This document shows, piece after piece, positions 56,062 through 64,000 of a DNA stretch of 64,000 nt. The stretch's first letter is position 1, and every line of letters begins with the position of its first letter. The position numbers were made by a program, and so were the translations under genes. Origin of the DNA: Pseudomonas sp. FP2335 (lineage in GTDB: Bacteria > Pseudomonadota > Gammaproteobacteria > Pseudomonadales > Pseudomonadaceae); NCBI RefSeq assembly GCF_030687535.1, contig NZ_CP117437.1:1819501-1883500 (forward strand). Reading direction: 5' to 3'. The notes beneath the pieces were generated by a model, which was given only the letters and a program-made list of their open reading frames with translations, did no database searches and was not told where the DNA came from.

Positions 56062-56949
56062 TCAGCCTCGACGACGCAGTGCGTCGATCCGCTCTTCCAG
56101 CGGCGGGTGGCTCATGAACAGGCGAGCCATGCCCTGTTTGATACCGCCGTTGATGCCAAAGGCCGTCAAGCTGTCCGGCATGTGCACCGGCAGGCCCTGT
56201 TCGGAGCGCAGGTGTTGCAGGGCTGCAATCATCGCCCCGGTACCCGCCAGGCGCGCACCGGCTTCGTCTGCGCGGAATTCGCGTTTGCGCGAGAACCACA
56301 TGGTGATCGCACTGGCCAGGAAGCCCAGCACCAGTTCGGCGAAGATGGTCGCCACGTAGTAGGCAATGCCGCGGCCTTCTTCGTTCTTGAAGATCACCTT
56401 GTCGACGAAGTTGCCGATGATCCGTGCGAAGAACATCACGAAGGTGTTCACCACGCCCTGGACCAGCGCCAGGGTGACCATGTCGCCGTTGGCCACGTGG
56501 CCGATCTCGTGGGCCAGCACCGCCTTCACTTCGTCGTACGAGAAGCGTTCCAGCATGCCCTGGCTCACTGCAACGAGCGCGTCGTTCTTGTTCCAGCCGG
56601 TGGCAAAGGCGTTGGCTTCATAGGCCGGGAAGATCCCGACTTCCGGCATCTTGATACCGGCCTCGCGGGACAATTGCTCGACGGTCTGCAGCAACCATTG
56701 CTCATGCCGGGTGCGTGGCTGGGTGATGACTTGGGTGCTGGTGCTCATCTTCGCCATCCACTTGGAGATGAACAGCGAGAAGAGCGAGCCGGCAAAACCA
56801 AAGACCGCACAGAAAACCAGCAGCTGATTGAGGTTCAGGTCAACCCCGTTGGCCGCCATGAACCCGTTGAAGCCGAAAAGGCTCAGGGTGATGCTGGCAA
56901 TCAGCACGACCGCCAGGTTAGTGGCCAAGAACAGCAGGATGCGCATCAT
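56062..56949 (-). CDS. htpX: Membrane zinc metalloprotease HtpX
   Basis: A 295-residue M48 protease: two N-terminal helices (about 4-56), the zinc motif HEIGH ([13 protein letters not shown]), a third/fourth helix block (about 157-215), and the Glu ligand in [14 protein letters not shown]. It degrades misfolded membrane proteins in the cytoplasmic membrane. The gene has a good sigma-70 promoter 45 bases upstream. GAGGAG precedes the ATG. Confidence 0.96.
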   Translation of the reverse strand: MMRILLFLATNLAVVLIASITLSLFGFNGFMAANGVDLNLNQLLVFCAVFGFAGSLFSLFISKWMAKMSTSTQVITQPRTRHEQWLLQTVEQLSREAGIKMPEVGIFPAYEANAFATGWNKNDALVAVSQGMLERFSYDEVKAVLAHEIGHVANGDMVTLALVQGVVNTFVMFFARIIGNFVDKVIFKNEEGRGIAYYVATIFAELVLGFLASAITMWFSRKREFRADEAGARLAGTGAMIAALQHLRSEQGLPVHMPDSLTAFGINGGIKQGMARLFMSHPPLEERIDALRRRG

Positions 56950-56994
56950 GGTTGTAGAGTTCTCCTCATGCTAAATATGTCGCGTACTGCGGGG

Positions 56995-57023
56995 TATATA
57001 AGGTGCGGCTTGGGGCTATTCAA
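56995..57023 (-). promoter_or_regulatory. htpX promoter
   Basis: Minus-strand TTGAAT (-35) and TATATA (-10) are 17 bases apart. The start of transcription should be about 40 bases before the htpX ATG. Confidence 0.65.
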
Positions 57024-57214
57024 CCGAGCGACTATTTCAAACTGTGTCCTACAGCCTGAATGTAGAGTCTTGAAGGGAATTTCCGATCCCTAAAGCCCGT
57101 CTTGATCGTTATGCCTGTGCCGTCGCGCCCCGTAATTATAGGGGGCTGAGCGTTTTATGGGGGGACCGAGACAGGGAAGAGGGATAAAAGGGTAGAGAAG
57201 TGTTGCCAGATAAT

Positions 57215-57245
57215 CGCTGTACGACCTATTCCCAGTCGTACAGCG
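57215..57245. other. Perfect 11-bp inverted repeat after alaA
   Basis: CGCTGTACGAC and GTCGTACAGCG pair perfectly around a nine-base loop, ten bases after the alaA stop (minus strand). There is no T-run, so it is either a factor-dependent RNA end or a protein-binding site. The rest of the 56950-57254 gap holds the htpX promoter only. Confidence 0.55.
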
Positions 57246-57254
57246 TCATTGTCG

Positions 57255-58466
57255 TTACTGGCGATAGGATTTGAGGAAGTTGCCGATGCGACCAATGGCC
57301 ATGTCCAGGTCATCCACACGCGGCAAGGTCACTACACGGAAGTGATCCGGCCACGGCCAGTTGAACGCCGTGCCCTGGACCACCAGCAGCTTTTCCGACA
57401 GCAACAGGTCGAGCACGAATTTCTCGTCGTTGAAGATCGGGCAGACTTTCGGGTCGATGCGTGGGAAGGCGTACAGCGCGCCCATCGGTTTCACACAGCT
57501 CACGCCGGGGATGGCGTTGAGCAGTTCCCATGTGCGGTTGCGCTGCTCCAGCAGGCGCCCCTGGGGCAGGAGCAGATCGTTGATGCTCTGGTAGCCGCCC
57601 AGGGCGGTCTGGATGGCGTGCTGGCTCGGCACGTTGGCGCACAGGCGCATGTTGGCCAGCATGTCGATGCCTTCAATGTAGCTCTGGGCGTTGTGCTTGG
57701 GACCGGAGATCGCGATCCAGCCGGAACGGAAACCCGCCACGCGGTAGGACTTGGACAGGCCGTTGAAGGTCAGGCACAGCAGGTCCGGCGCCAGGGAGGC
57801 GGTGCATACGTGTACGGCGTCGTCGTAGAGAATCTTGTCGTAGATTTCGTCCGAGAACACCACCAGGTTGTGCTGGCGCGCCAGTTCCAGCATGCCCAGC
57901 AGCACTTCCTTGGAATACACCGCGCCGGTCGGGTTGTTCGGGTTGATGATCACCAAAGCCTTGGTGTTCGGGGTGATCTTGGCCTTGATGTCGGCCAGGT
58001 CCGGGAACCAGTCGGCGCCTTCGTCACACAGGTAGTGCACCGGGTGGCCGCCGGCCAGGGTCACGGCGGCGGTCCACAGCGGGTAGTCCGGAGCCGGCAC
58101 CAGCACTTCGTCGCCATTGTTGAGCAGGGCCTGCATGGACATCACGATCAACTCGGACACGCCATTGCCCAGGTAGATGTCCTCGATGCCGACACCTTCG
58201 ACCTGTTTCTGCTGGTAGTACTGCATCACCGCCTTGCGCGCGCTGAACAGGCCCTTGGAGTCGCTGTAGCCCTGCGCCGTCGGCAGGTTGCGGATCACGT
58301 CCTGGAGGATTTCGTCCGGCGCTTCGAAACCAAAGGGCGCCGGGTTGCCGATGTTCAGCTTGAGGATGCGATGGCCTTCCTCTTCCAGACGCTTGGCGTG
58401 CTTGAGCACCGGGCCGCGAATGTCGTAGCAGACGTTGGCGAGCTTGTTCGATTTGCTGACCTGCAT
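57255..58466 (-). CDS. alaA: Alanine/glutamate-pyruvate aminotransferase AlaA
   Basis: A 403-residue PLP-dependent class I aminotransferase of the AlaA/YfbQ type, converting pyruvate and glutamate to alanine and 2-oxoglutarate. Visible: 'LNIGNPAPFGFEAPDEIL', 'YLGNGVSELIVMSMQALL', the PLP-Lys in FNGLSKSYRVAGFRSGW and 'INPNNPTGAVYSKE'. Diverges from msrB with a gap of 202 bases. Confidence 0.94.
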   Translation of the reverse strand: MQVSKSNKLANVCYDIRGPVLKHAKRLEEEGHRILKLNIGNPAPFGFEAPDEILQDVIRNLPTAQGYSDSKGLFSARKAVMQYYQQKQVEGVGIEDIYLGNGVSELIVMSMQALLNNGDEVLVPAPDYPLWTAAVTLAGGHPVHYLCDEGADWFPDLADIKAKITPNTKALVIINPNNPTGAVYSKEVLLGMLELARQHNLVVFSDEIYDKILYDDAVHVCTASLAPDLLCLTFNGLSKSYRVAGFRSGWIAISGPKHNAQSYIEGIDMLANMRLCANVPSQHAIQTALGGYQSINDLLLPQGRLLEQRNRTWELLNAIPGVSCVKPMGALYAFPRIDPKVCPIFNDEKFVLDLLLSEKLLVVQGTAFNWPWPDHFRVVTLPRVDDLDMAIGRIGNFLKSYRQ

Positions 58467-58668
58467 GGCGATGTGATCCTGAAAATGAACGATCCAGACG
58501 GTGTGGACACAACCGTACTGCGAATCCTGCGGGGCCCGCCCCCATAAATACGTTTGAATGCCGATGGCGCGGGTGCCAGACTGGCGTTTTGAAGAGGCGC
58601 AATCATACGTGCCACCTGATCTACGGAAAAGATACAGATCAGGGTTTTTCAGTTGCCGAGGTGTATCG

Positions 58669-59061
58669 ATGGAAAAGTTGCAGAAAACCCTTGAGGAATG
58701 GCGGGAAATGCTCGACCCGGCGCAGTATCAGGTGTGTCGCCTCAAAGGCACTGAGCGCCCGTTTTCCGGCAAATACAATGCCACCACCACCGATGGCGTT
58801 TATCACTGCATCTGCTGCAATGAGCCGCTGTTCGATTCCAGCACCAAATTCGATGCAGGCTGCGGCTGGCCGAGCTTCTACGAACCGATTGCCGAGAGTG
58901 CGATGATCGAGATCCGTGACGTCAGCCACGGCATGATCCGCACTGAAGTTACCTGTGCCAAATGCGATGCCCACTTGGGCCACGTGTTCCCGGACGGCCC
59001 GCCGCCGACGGGCTTGCGTTACTGCATCAACTCGGTGTGCCTCGATTTCGTGCCGCGCTAG
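58669..59061 (+). CDS. msrB: Peptide-methionine (R)-S-oxide reductase
   Basis: A 130-residue MsrB: zinc-binding CxxC pairs (HCICCNEP and TCAKCDAH), the [10 protein letters not shown] active region and catalytic Cys in RYCINSV. It reduces methionine R-sulfoxide in proteins. The ATG at 58669 follows GCCGAGGTGTATCG; an open extension upstream is not like the family. Glutathione peroxidase follows 88 bases downstream. Confidence 0.95.
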   Translation: MEKLQKTLEEWREMLDPAQYQVCRLKGTERPFSGKYNATTTDGVYHCICCNEPLFDSSTKFDAGCGWPSFYEPIAESAMIEIRDVSHGMIRTEVTCAKCDAHLGHVFPDGPPPTGLRYCINSVCLDFVPR

Positions 59062-59149
59062 CACGACAGGAATGCATGATTAAATTGCGTGCAATTGAAT
59101 TGGAAGCTATCTTTCAGCCTCTTTCCTCCTTTGTCATCGAGGCACTGCC

Positions 59150-59635
59150 ATGAGCAATCCCCTGCTGAGCATTCCTTGCACCACCATCAAGGGTGAGCAA
59201 AAAACCTTGGCCGATTTCGCCGGCAAGGCCATCCTGGTGGTCAACACCGCCAGCAAATGTGGCTTCACCCCGCAGTACAAGGGGCTGGAGCAACTCTGGC
59301 AGGCCTACAAGGACCAGGGGCTGGTGGTATTGGGGTTTCCCTGCAACCAGTTCGGCAAGCAGGAGCCGGGTAACGAAGGGGCGATTTCCGAGTTCTGCGA
59401 GCTGAATTTCGGCGTCAGTTTCCCCTTGTTCAAGAAAATCGACGTCAATGGCAACGATGCCCACCCGTTGTTCGTCCAGCTGAAACAGCAAGCGCCAGGC
59501 CTGCTCGGCTCCAAAGGCATCAAGTGGAACTTCACCAAGTTCCTCATCGGTCGCGACGGCCAGGTGGTCAAGCGTTTCGCCCCGACCACCAAGCCCCAGG
59601 ACCTGACTCAAGAGATCGAAGCCCTGCTCAAATGA
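59150..59635 (+). CDS. Glutathione peroxidase family
   Basis: A 161-residue thiol peroxidase with Cys in place of selenocysteine (NTASKCGFTPQYKGL), the second motif FPCNQFGKQEPG and WNFTKFLIGRDG. It reduces peroxides, probably with thioredoxin as donor. It is part of an operon with the MarR-type regulator at 59632 (ATGA overlap) and behind msrB. Confidence 0.93.
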   Translation: MSNPLLSIPCTTIKGEQKTLADFAGKAILVVNTASKCGFTPQYKGLEQLWQAYKDQGLVVLGFPCNQFGKQEPGNEGAISEFCELNFGVSFPLFKKIDVNGNDAHPLFVQLKQQAPGLLGSKGIKWNFTKFLIGRDGQVVKRFAPTTKPQDLTQEIEALLK

Positions 59636-60111
59636 CCGTCTCCCTCGCCCTCGACCATCAGCTGTGCTTCAAGCTCTATGCCGCTTCCCGCGCCGTGACC
59701 CGTGCCTATAAGCCCATGCTCGATCAGCTCGGCCTGACCTATCCGCAGTATCTGGCCATGCTGGTGCTGTGGGAATGGCACGCGGCGGCCCAGGCCCTGC
59801 CCACGGTGCGGGCGCTGGGGCAGCGGTTGATGCTCGATTCGGGCACGCTCACGCCCCTGCTCAAGCGCCTGGAGCAACTCGGGCTGGTGCGGCGTCAGCG
59901 CAGTGCACGGGACGAGCGTGAGGTGCATTTGAGCCTGAGCGAGGCGGGCGCGCAGTTGAAGGGGCAGGCCCACGCCTTGAAAACCCGCTTGCTGTGCGAC
60001 AGCGGCGTCGACCTGAACCAGGCCGATGCCCTGCGCGATGGCCTGGACCAACTGCTGGCGCAGATCAAAGACTTGTCGTCCTCGGCACCCACAGATCCAG
60101 CAGGCCATTGA
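59632..60111 (+). CDS. MarR-family regulator, OhrR-like
   Basis: A 159-residue MarR protein closely similar in plan to OhrR, with the N-terminal Cys in LDHQLCFKLYAASRA and HTH LGQRLMLDSGTLTPLLKRLEQLGLVRRQRSARDEREV. It overlaps the glutathione peroxidase stop by four bases, so both are co-expressed, and it is a likely peroxide-sensing repressor of that gene. It converges with the hybrid kinase, overlapping its stop by 47 bases. Confidence 0.87.
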   Translation: MTVSLALDHQLCFKLYAASRAVTRAYKPMLDQLGLTYPQYLAMLVLWEWHAAAQALPTVRALGQRLMLDSGTLTPLLKRLEQLGLVRRQRSARDEREVHLSLSEAGAQLKGQAHALKTRLLCDSGVDLNQADALRDGLDQLLAQIKDLSSSAPTDPAGH

Positions 60112-62374
60112 GCTCTTCACGACGGAATGGCTTGGCCAGGTAGTCATTCATCCCCGCTGCTCGGCAACGTTCGCGTTCTTCGGCCAGGGCATTGGCGGTC
60201 AAGGCCACGATGGGCAGGTCCGGCCAGCGCCCGCTGCGGCGGATCTGCCGGCTGGCTTCGTAGCCATCCATGACCGGCATGTTGCAGTCCATGAGCACCA
60301 TGTCAAAGCGCTGTTCCTCAAGGAACTTGAGCGCTTCGCCACCATGGGCGGCGATCACCACTTCACAGCCCAGCTTGCTCAGCATGCCCTTGGCCACCAG
60401 TTGATTGACCGGATTGTCCTCTACCAGCAGGATGCGTGCCCGCTGCGCGAGGGGTGGGGTCTCGATCTGGATCGGGTCAAGGAACGGTTGCGTGTCGCTG
60501 CGCAGGTTGCGATGCAGGATCTGGTACAGCGCAGTGCGGCTCAACGGGCGCGCCTGTTGCTGCAACGGCGCCAGGGCCGCGACTTCTTCACTGGGCATGA
60601 AGTTGCCATAGGCGGTGACCAACAGGATCGGAGCGCTGATCGTCGGGCGCAGGCGGAACAGGCATTCGGGGCAGTCAGTGATCAACAGATCGGGGCTCTG
60701 CCCGCCCAAGTCGGCATCGCGGGGATAGCAGCGTGGCGTGAGCCCCCAATGTGGTAGCAGGGTGGTGAGCAATTCCGCCAGGCCGCTGCCGGCACTGGTA
60801 ATGGCGATCACCTCGCCTTGCAGAGGCGCCTGCTGAACCGCCGGTAAATGTGTGGGCAGCGGTAATTCGGCGCAGAACTGGCTGCCGAAGCCGACTTCTG
60901 AACTGATGCTCAAGCGCCCGCGCATCGCTTCGCACAGGTTGTAGGTCAGGGCCAGGCCCAGCCCGGTGCCGCCAAACTGGCGGGTGATGCCTGCGCCGGC
61001 CTGGGTAAAGGGCTGGAAGATCTTCACCTGCGCTTCCTGGGCAATGCCGATACCGGTGTCACACACCTCGATTCTGACTTGGTCATTGTGGGTGCTCAGG
61101 CGCACGTCCACACGGCCAAAGCGTGTGAATTTCAGCGCGTTGGACAACAAATTGCTGACGATCTGCCGCACGCGTGTCGGGTCACCGATCACCTGGGCCG
61201 GAAACTGTGGGTCGATCAGGCAGGTCAGTTCCACGCTTGAGGCGGCGTTCTGCGACAGCAGGTTCGCGGTATCTTCCACCAACGAGCCCAGGTCGAACGG
61301 GATCGACTCCAGCTCCAACTGGCCGGCGTCAAACTTGGACAGGTCGAGAATGTCGTTGAGCAACTCCACCAGCACTTTGCCCGAGTCATGGGCTATCGAC
61401 AGTTGCTGGCGCTGTTCGGCGGTCAGCGGGCTGTCCAGGCTAAGGGCGATCATCCCCAGCAAGCCATTGAGCGGTGTGCGGATTTCATGGCTCATGTTCG
61501 CCAGGAACGCGGCCCTGGCTTGGGCCATGCCCAGGGCGTTGACCTTCGCCGCCTCCAGCTCGTCATTGGATTGGCTCAGGCGCTGATTGCTGGTCTTGAG
61601 TTCCAGGGTGCGCGCCGAGACGATATTTTCCAGTTGCCCCAGGTATTCGGTGAGGCGGTCTTCGGCGTGGCGGCGCTGCTGGATCTCGGTTTCCATGTTT
61701 TCAAATTGCTGGTTGGCGACGTTCACCAGCACGCCGATTTCGTCGTGCTCGTGGCCGGGCGGGCAATCCAGGCGCGTCTGCTTGCTGGTACTCAGGGCGT
61801 GGATGATGCGCACCAGCGGTTGGGTCAGCATCACGTAGAACAGGGCGAGCAGGATCCCGGTCAGCAGCAGGCTGCGGGCAAAGCCATTGAGCAAGGTGAT
61901 TTCGGCGCGGCGCAGGAATCGGCTGCCGAACGCGTAGGTATCGACGTCGAGGTGCAATTCGCCGAGGGATTCGTTGGGCATGTGGCTGAGGAACAGTCGG
62001 TCTTCAAACTGGCGATTGGCACCAAACAGGAAATCGCTGATGGGGCGGTAGGTACTTTCCTTGCGTGGCCGATTGACGTCAGCCAGTACCACGCCGTTGT
62101 TATCGACCAGACGGGCGCGGATGATCGCAGGGGATTGCAGCAGGCCCAGGGTCAGCTCTTGCGCCAGTTCGGCGTCGATGTTGTAGGCGATACGTGACGC
62201 GGGGTTGTGGCTGATTTCGAGCAACGAGCGTATTTCACGGTTGATGGATGCGTCTTCGCTGGCATAATCAATGCCGATTTGGATCAGACTGAGCAAGGTT
62301 CCCAAGACGAAACCGACCAGCACAGTCAATCTGGCTTGTTTATAAGACAAGCGGTGGGCGAACTTGATATCCAT
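60065..62374 (-). CDS. Hybrid sensor histidine kinase/response regulator
   Basis: A 769-residue membrane sensor: TM1 (about 15-37), an extracytoplasmic region (about 40-155), TM2 (about 160-185), HAMP, a coiled-coil, HisKA with phospho-His in NMSHEIRTPLNG, HATPase (GIGIAQEAQ, FGGTGLGLALT), a first receiver-like domain (about 510-630, LITDCP), and a C-terminal receiver with Asp in MVLMDCNMPVMDG. There is no Hpt domain, so phosphate must pass to a separate protein. Signal unknown. The start (MDIKFAH) is uncertain: the RBS is weak and the frame is open further upstream. Confidence 0.9.
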   Translation of the reverse strand: MDIKFAHRLSYKQARLTVLVGFVLGTLLSLIQIGIDYASEDASINREIRSLLEISHNPASRIAYNIDAELAQELTLGLLQSPAIIRARLVDNNGVVLADVNRPRKESTYRPISDFLFGANRQFEDRLFLSHMPNESLGELHLDVDTYAFGSRFLRRAEITLLNGFARSLLLTGILLALFYVMLTQPLVRIIHALSTSKQTRLDCPPGHEHDEIGVLVNVANQQFENMETEIQQRRHAEDRLTEYLGQLENIVSARTLELKTSNQRLSQSNDELEAAKVNALGMAQARAAFLANMSHEIRTPLNGLLGMIALSLDSPLTAEQRQQLSIAHDSGKVLVELLNDILDLSKFDAGQLELESIPFDLGSLVEDTANLLSQNAASSVELTCLIDPQFPAQVIGDPTRVRQIVSNLLSNALKFTRFGRVDVRLSTHNDQVRIEVCDTGIGIAQEAQVKIFQPFTQAGAGITRQFGGTGLGLALTYNLCEAMRGRLSISSEVGFGSQFCAELPLPTHLPAVQQAPLQGEVIAITSAGSGLAELLTTLLPHWGLTPRCYPRDADLGGQSPDLLITDCPECLFRLRPTISAPILLVTAYGNFMPSEEVAALAPLQQQARPLSRTALYQILHRNLRSDTQPFLDPIQIETPPLAQRARILLVEDNPVNQLVAKGMLSKLGCEVVIAAHGGEALKFLEEQRFDMVLMDCNMPVMDGYEASRQIRRSGRWPDLPIVALTANALAEERERCRAAGMNDYLAKPFRREELNGLLDLWVPRTTSL

Positions 62375-62536
62375 TGAGTGTTGAACCACTTCACGTTTCC
62401 CTTCGCCCGGCAAGCATAGCTGAACATCCACCGGCTCTGGCTTGCCCGGCATTAATCGTTTTTACGCAGCCTCGTGTGTTTTGCCGCGGGGCTGCCAATA
62501 CGCCATCTTTTGCAAGAACTTGCCAGAGGAATAATC

Positions 62537-63427
62537 GTGGATTCTCGATTGAATGCCTTTCTTGAGCGGGCCGATGCCGTACTCGCCCGGCTCGAACCTT
62601 TGTTGCCCGCGCCGCGCCAAACCATCGACTGGAGCCACTGCCTGGCTGCCCGCTGGCAGCGTGAAGGCCGCACTGGTTACTTGCTGCCGCTGGAAGTCAG
62701 CCTGGATATGCGCCTGTCCGATCTGATCGGCGTGGACAAGCAACGGGAAACCCTGGCGCGCAATACCCAGCAGTTTCTCGACGGCCTGCCTGCCAACCAT
62801 GCGTTGTTGTGGGGGTCGCGCGGCACCGGCAAGTCGTCCATGGTCCGCGCCTTGCTGGCCCAGCATGCAGCGGCCGGCCTGCGCTTGATCGAGATCGAAC
62901 GCGACCACCTGGCCGACCTGCCGCGTGTGGTCGAGCAGCTGCTCAAGCTGCCGCAACGCTTCATCCTGTTCTGTGATGATCTGTCGTTCGAAGCGGGCGA
63001 GGGCGACTATCGCGTGCTCAAGAGCGTGCTCGATGGGTCCCTCGAGCAGGCGCCGGAAAACGTGCTGCTGTACGCCACGTCGAACCGTCGTCACCTGGTA
63101 CCGGAAAACCAGAGTGACAACGACAACTGGAAACGTGTGGACGGTGAGTTGCACCCCAGCGAGGCGGTGGAAGACAAGATCGCGCTGTCCGACCGTTTTG
63201 GCCTGTGGCTGTCGTTCTATCCGTTCACCCAGGAACACTTCCTGGATGTGGTTGAGCACTGGATCGGCGAACTGGCGGGCAAGGCCGGCCTGCCGTGGCA
63301 ACGTGACGAAGCGCTCGACATCCTCGCCGTGCGCTGGGCCACCGGACGCGGCAACCGCAACGGCCGTTGCGCATATCAATTCGCCCGTTACTGGGTGGGC
63401 CTCAAATTGCTGGAGCGTCAACCATGA
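62537..63427 (+). CDS. DUF815 ATPase
   Basis: A 296-residue AAA-type ATPase of the DUF815 family: Walker A WGSRGTGKSSMV, Walker B 'FILFCDDLSFE' and a sensor segment 'VLLYATSNRRHLVPE'. Its physiological role is unknown. GTG start at 62537 with AGAGGA six bases before; the next gene's ATG overlaps the stop by four bases (ATGA). Confidence 0.87.
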   Translation: MDSRLNAFLERADAVLARLEPLLPAPRQTIDWSHCLAARWQREGRTGYLLPLEVSLDMRLSDLIGVDKQRETLARNTQQFLDGLPANHALLWGSRGTGKSSMVRALLAQHAAAGLRLIEIERDHLADLPRVVEQLLKLPQRFILFCDDLSFEAGEGDYRVLKSVLDGSLEQAPENVLLYATSNRRHLVPENQSDNDNWKRVDGELHPSEAVEDKIALSDRFGLWLSFYPFTQEHFLDVVEHWIGELAGKAGLPWQRDEALDILAVRWATGRGNRNGRCAYQFARYWVGLKLLERQP

Positions 63428-63909
63428 TCGATCTACAACACGCCGGCACCGGCCTCGACGGCTATGCCATGCTGTGTGCGCAACTGGAGTCGCTGCTCGC
63501 CGATGAACGTGACTTCATCGCCAACAGTGCGCAGTTTTCTGCGTTCCTGTTCAACCAGTTGGACGACCTCAACTGGGCCGGTTTCTACCTCAACCGCAAT
63601 GAAGAGTTGGTGCTGGGGCCGTTCCAGGGTCAGATCGCCTGTGTGCGTATTCCGTTTGGCCGTGGTGTGTGCGGCGCCGCAGCCGCCTCGCGGCAAACCC
63701 AGCGGGTGGAAGATGTGCATGCGTTCCCGGGGCATATCGCGTGCGACAGTGCCTCCAACAGTGAGTTGGTGGTGCCACTGGTCAAGGATGGCCAGTTGAT
63801 CGGCGTTCTCGACCTCGACAGCCCGTCACTGGCGCGTTTTACCGAGCAGGACAGCGTTGGCATCGAGCAATTGGCGGCGATTTTCCTGCGTTTGACCGAC
63901 TGCCCATAA
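63424..63909 (+). CDS. msrC: Free methionine-(R)-sulfoxide reductase (GAF domain)
   Basis: A 161-residue fRMsr/YebR-type GAF protein with its three reactive cysteines: IACVRIPFGRGVCG (two) and HIACDSASNSE (one). It reduces free methionine R-sulfoxide, complementing the protein-bound repair by MsrB 5 kb upstream. It overlaps the DUF815 gene (ATGA), so the two are translationally coupled. Confidence 0.93.
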   Translation: MIDLQHAGTGLDGYAMLCAQLESLLADERDFIANSAQFSAFLFNQLDDLNWAGFYLNRNEELVLGPFQGQIACVRIPFGRGVCGAAAASRQTQRVEDVHAFPGHIACDSASNSELVVPLVKDGQLIGVLDLDSPSLARFTEQDSVGIEQLAAIFLRLTDCP

Positions 63910-63925
63910 CACCATCGCGCTTTTC

Positions 63926-64000
63926 GTGGCGAGGGAGCCTGCTCCCGCTGGAATGCGCAGCGCTCCCCGGTTTTGGCGCCGCTACGCAGCCCAGCGGGAG
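63926..64000. repeat. REP-like repeat (second type), cut by window edge
   Basis: GTGGCGAGGGAGCCTGCTCCC at the left, a GC-rich middle (GCGCAGCGCTCC) and CAGCGGGAG at the end of the window. It is of the same kind as the kdpB-kdpC and 40,620 repeats. Confidence 0.65.

Noticed and set aside
57006..57038. Heat-shock (sigma-32) promoter for htpX
   Set aside because: TTTGAAA and CCCCAA are present but spaced too far apart; the sigma-70 match (TTGAAT-17-TATATA) is better.

Overview
The window is a stretch of chromosome from a Pseudomonas, most likely of the P. fluorescens complex. The evidence is the high GC content, typical Pseudomonas gene neighbourhoods (tesA next to an ABC exporter pair, oprI, ohr/ohrR, earP next to efp, cysB, kdpFABC-DE) and at least nine REP/REPIN-like inverted repeats of the 'GTGGGAGCGGGCTTGCCCGC' type in the spaces between genes. 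I see no tRNA, rRNA, insertion sequence, integrase, phage gene or CRISPR array.

Layout. Bases 1-1570 are AT-richer and hold the end of a sugar-modification cluster (a partial NAD-dependent epimerase and a HAD phosphatase), closed by a terminator; comEA follows. This resembles the right border of an O-antigen island. Bases 1942-5813 carry TetR and GntR regulators, a DUF1989 protein, a tiny DUF2897 membrane protein and an ethanolamine-type permease. Bases 6118-14275 hold the complete high-affinity K+ uptake system: three helically phased TTTACGCC boxes, kdpF-A-B-C and the sensor/regulator pair kdpD-kdpE, with REP-type repeats in the kdpB-kdpC and kdpC-kdpD gaps. Bases 14397-22657 are housekeeping: patatin lipase, lipoprotein, CHAD protein, thioesterase, chemoreceptor, TatD, MltF-like transglycosylase and DoxX.

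Bases 22700-27860 are the least conventional part. They hold a promoter with a long leader and a possible 40-codon ORF, a small unknown protein, a three-gene GldA/GldF/GldG-like ABC module whose ATPase has lost key residues, and an unknown coiled-coil protein. After this come greB, the FtsX-like exporter/tesA divergent pair, an L,D-transpeptidase, oprI, a class I DAHP synthase, a PilZ-like gene whose start codon overlaps that of a divergent thioredoxin-like gene, a ketopantoate-reductase-like gene, a 5'-nucleotidase, a Usp protein and cysB (to about 40.6 kb).

The right third contains a second Gre-type factor coupled to a membrane protein, earP-efp (EF-P arginine rhamnosylation), ohr-ohrR, two LysR regulators flanking a TauE/SafE exporter, YcaQ-type DNA glycosylase, class II DAHP synthase, a spermidine-synthase-like protein, a crotonase, the DEAD-box helicase deaD with a long structured leader, a DODA-type dioxygenase, tpm, htpX, alaA, and a redox-repair group (msrB, glutathione peroxidase with an OhrR-like regulator, and free-methionine sulfoxide reductase). 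A hybrid histidine kinase and a DUF815 ATPase lie in between. Common themes are K+/osmotic homeostasis, envelope maintenance and peroxide/methionine-oxidation defence. Base positions of short motifs may be off by one.
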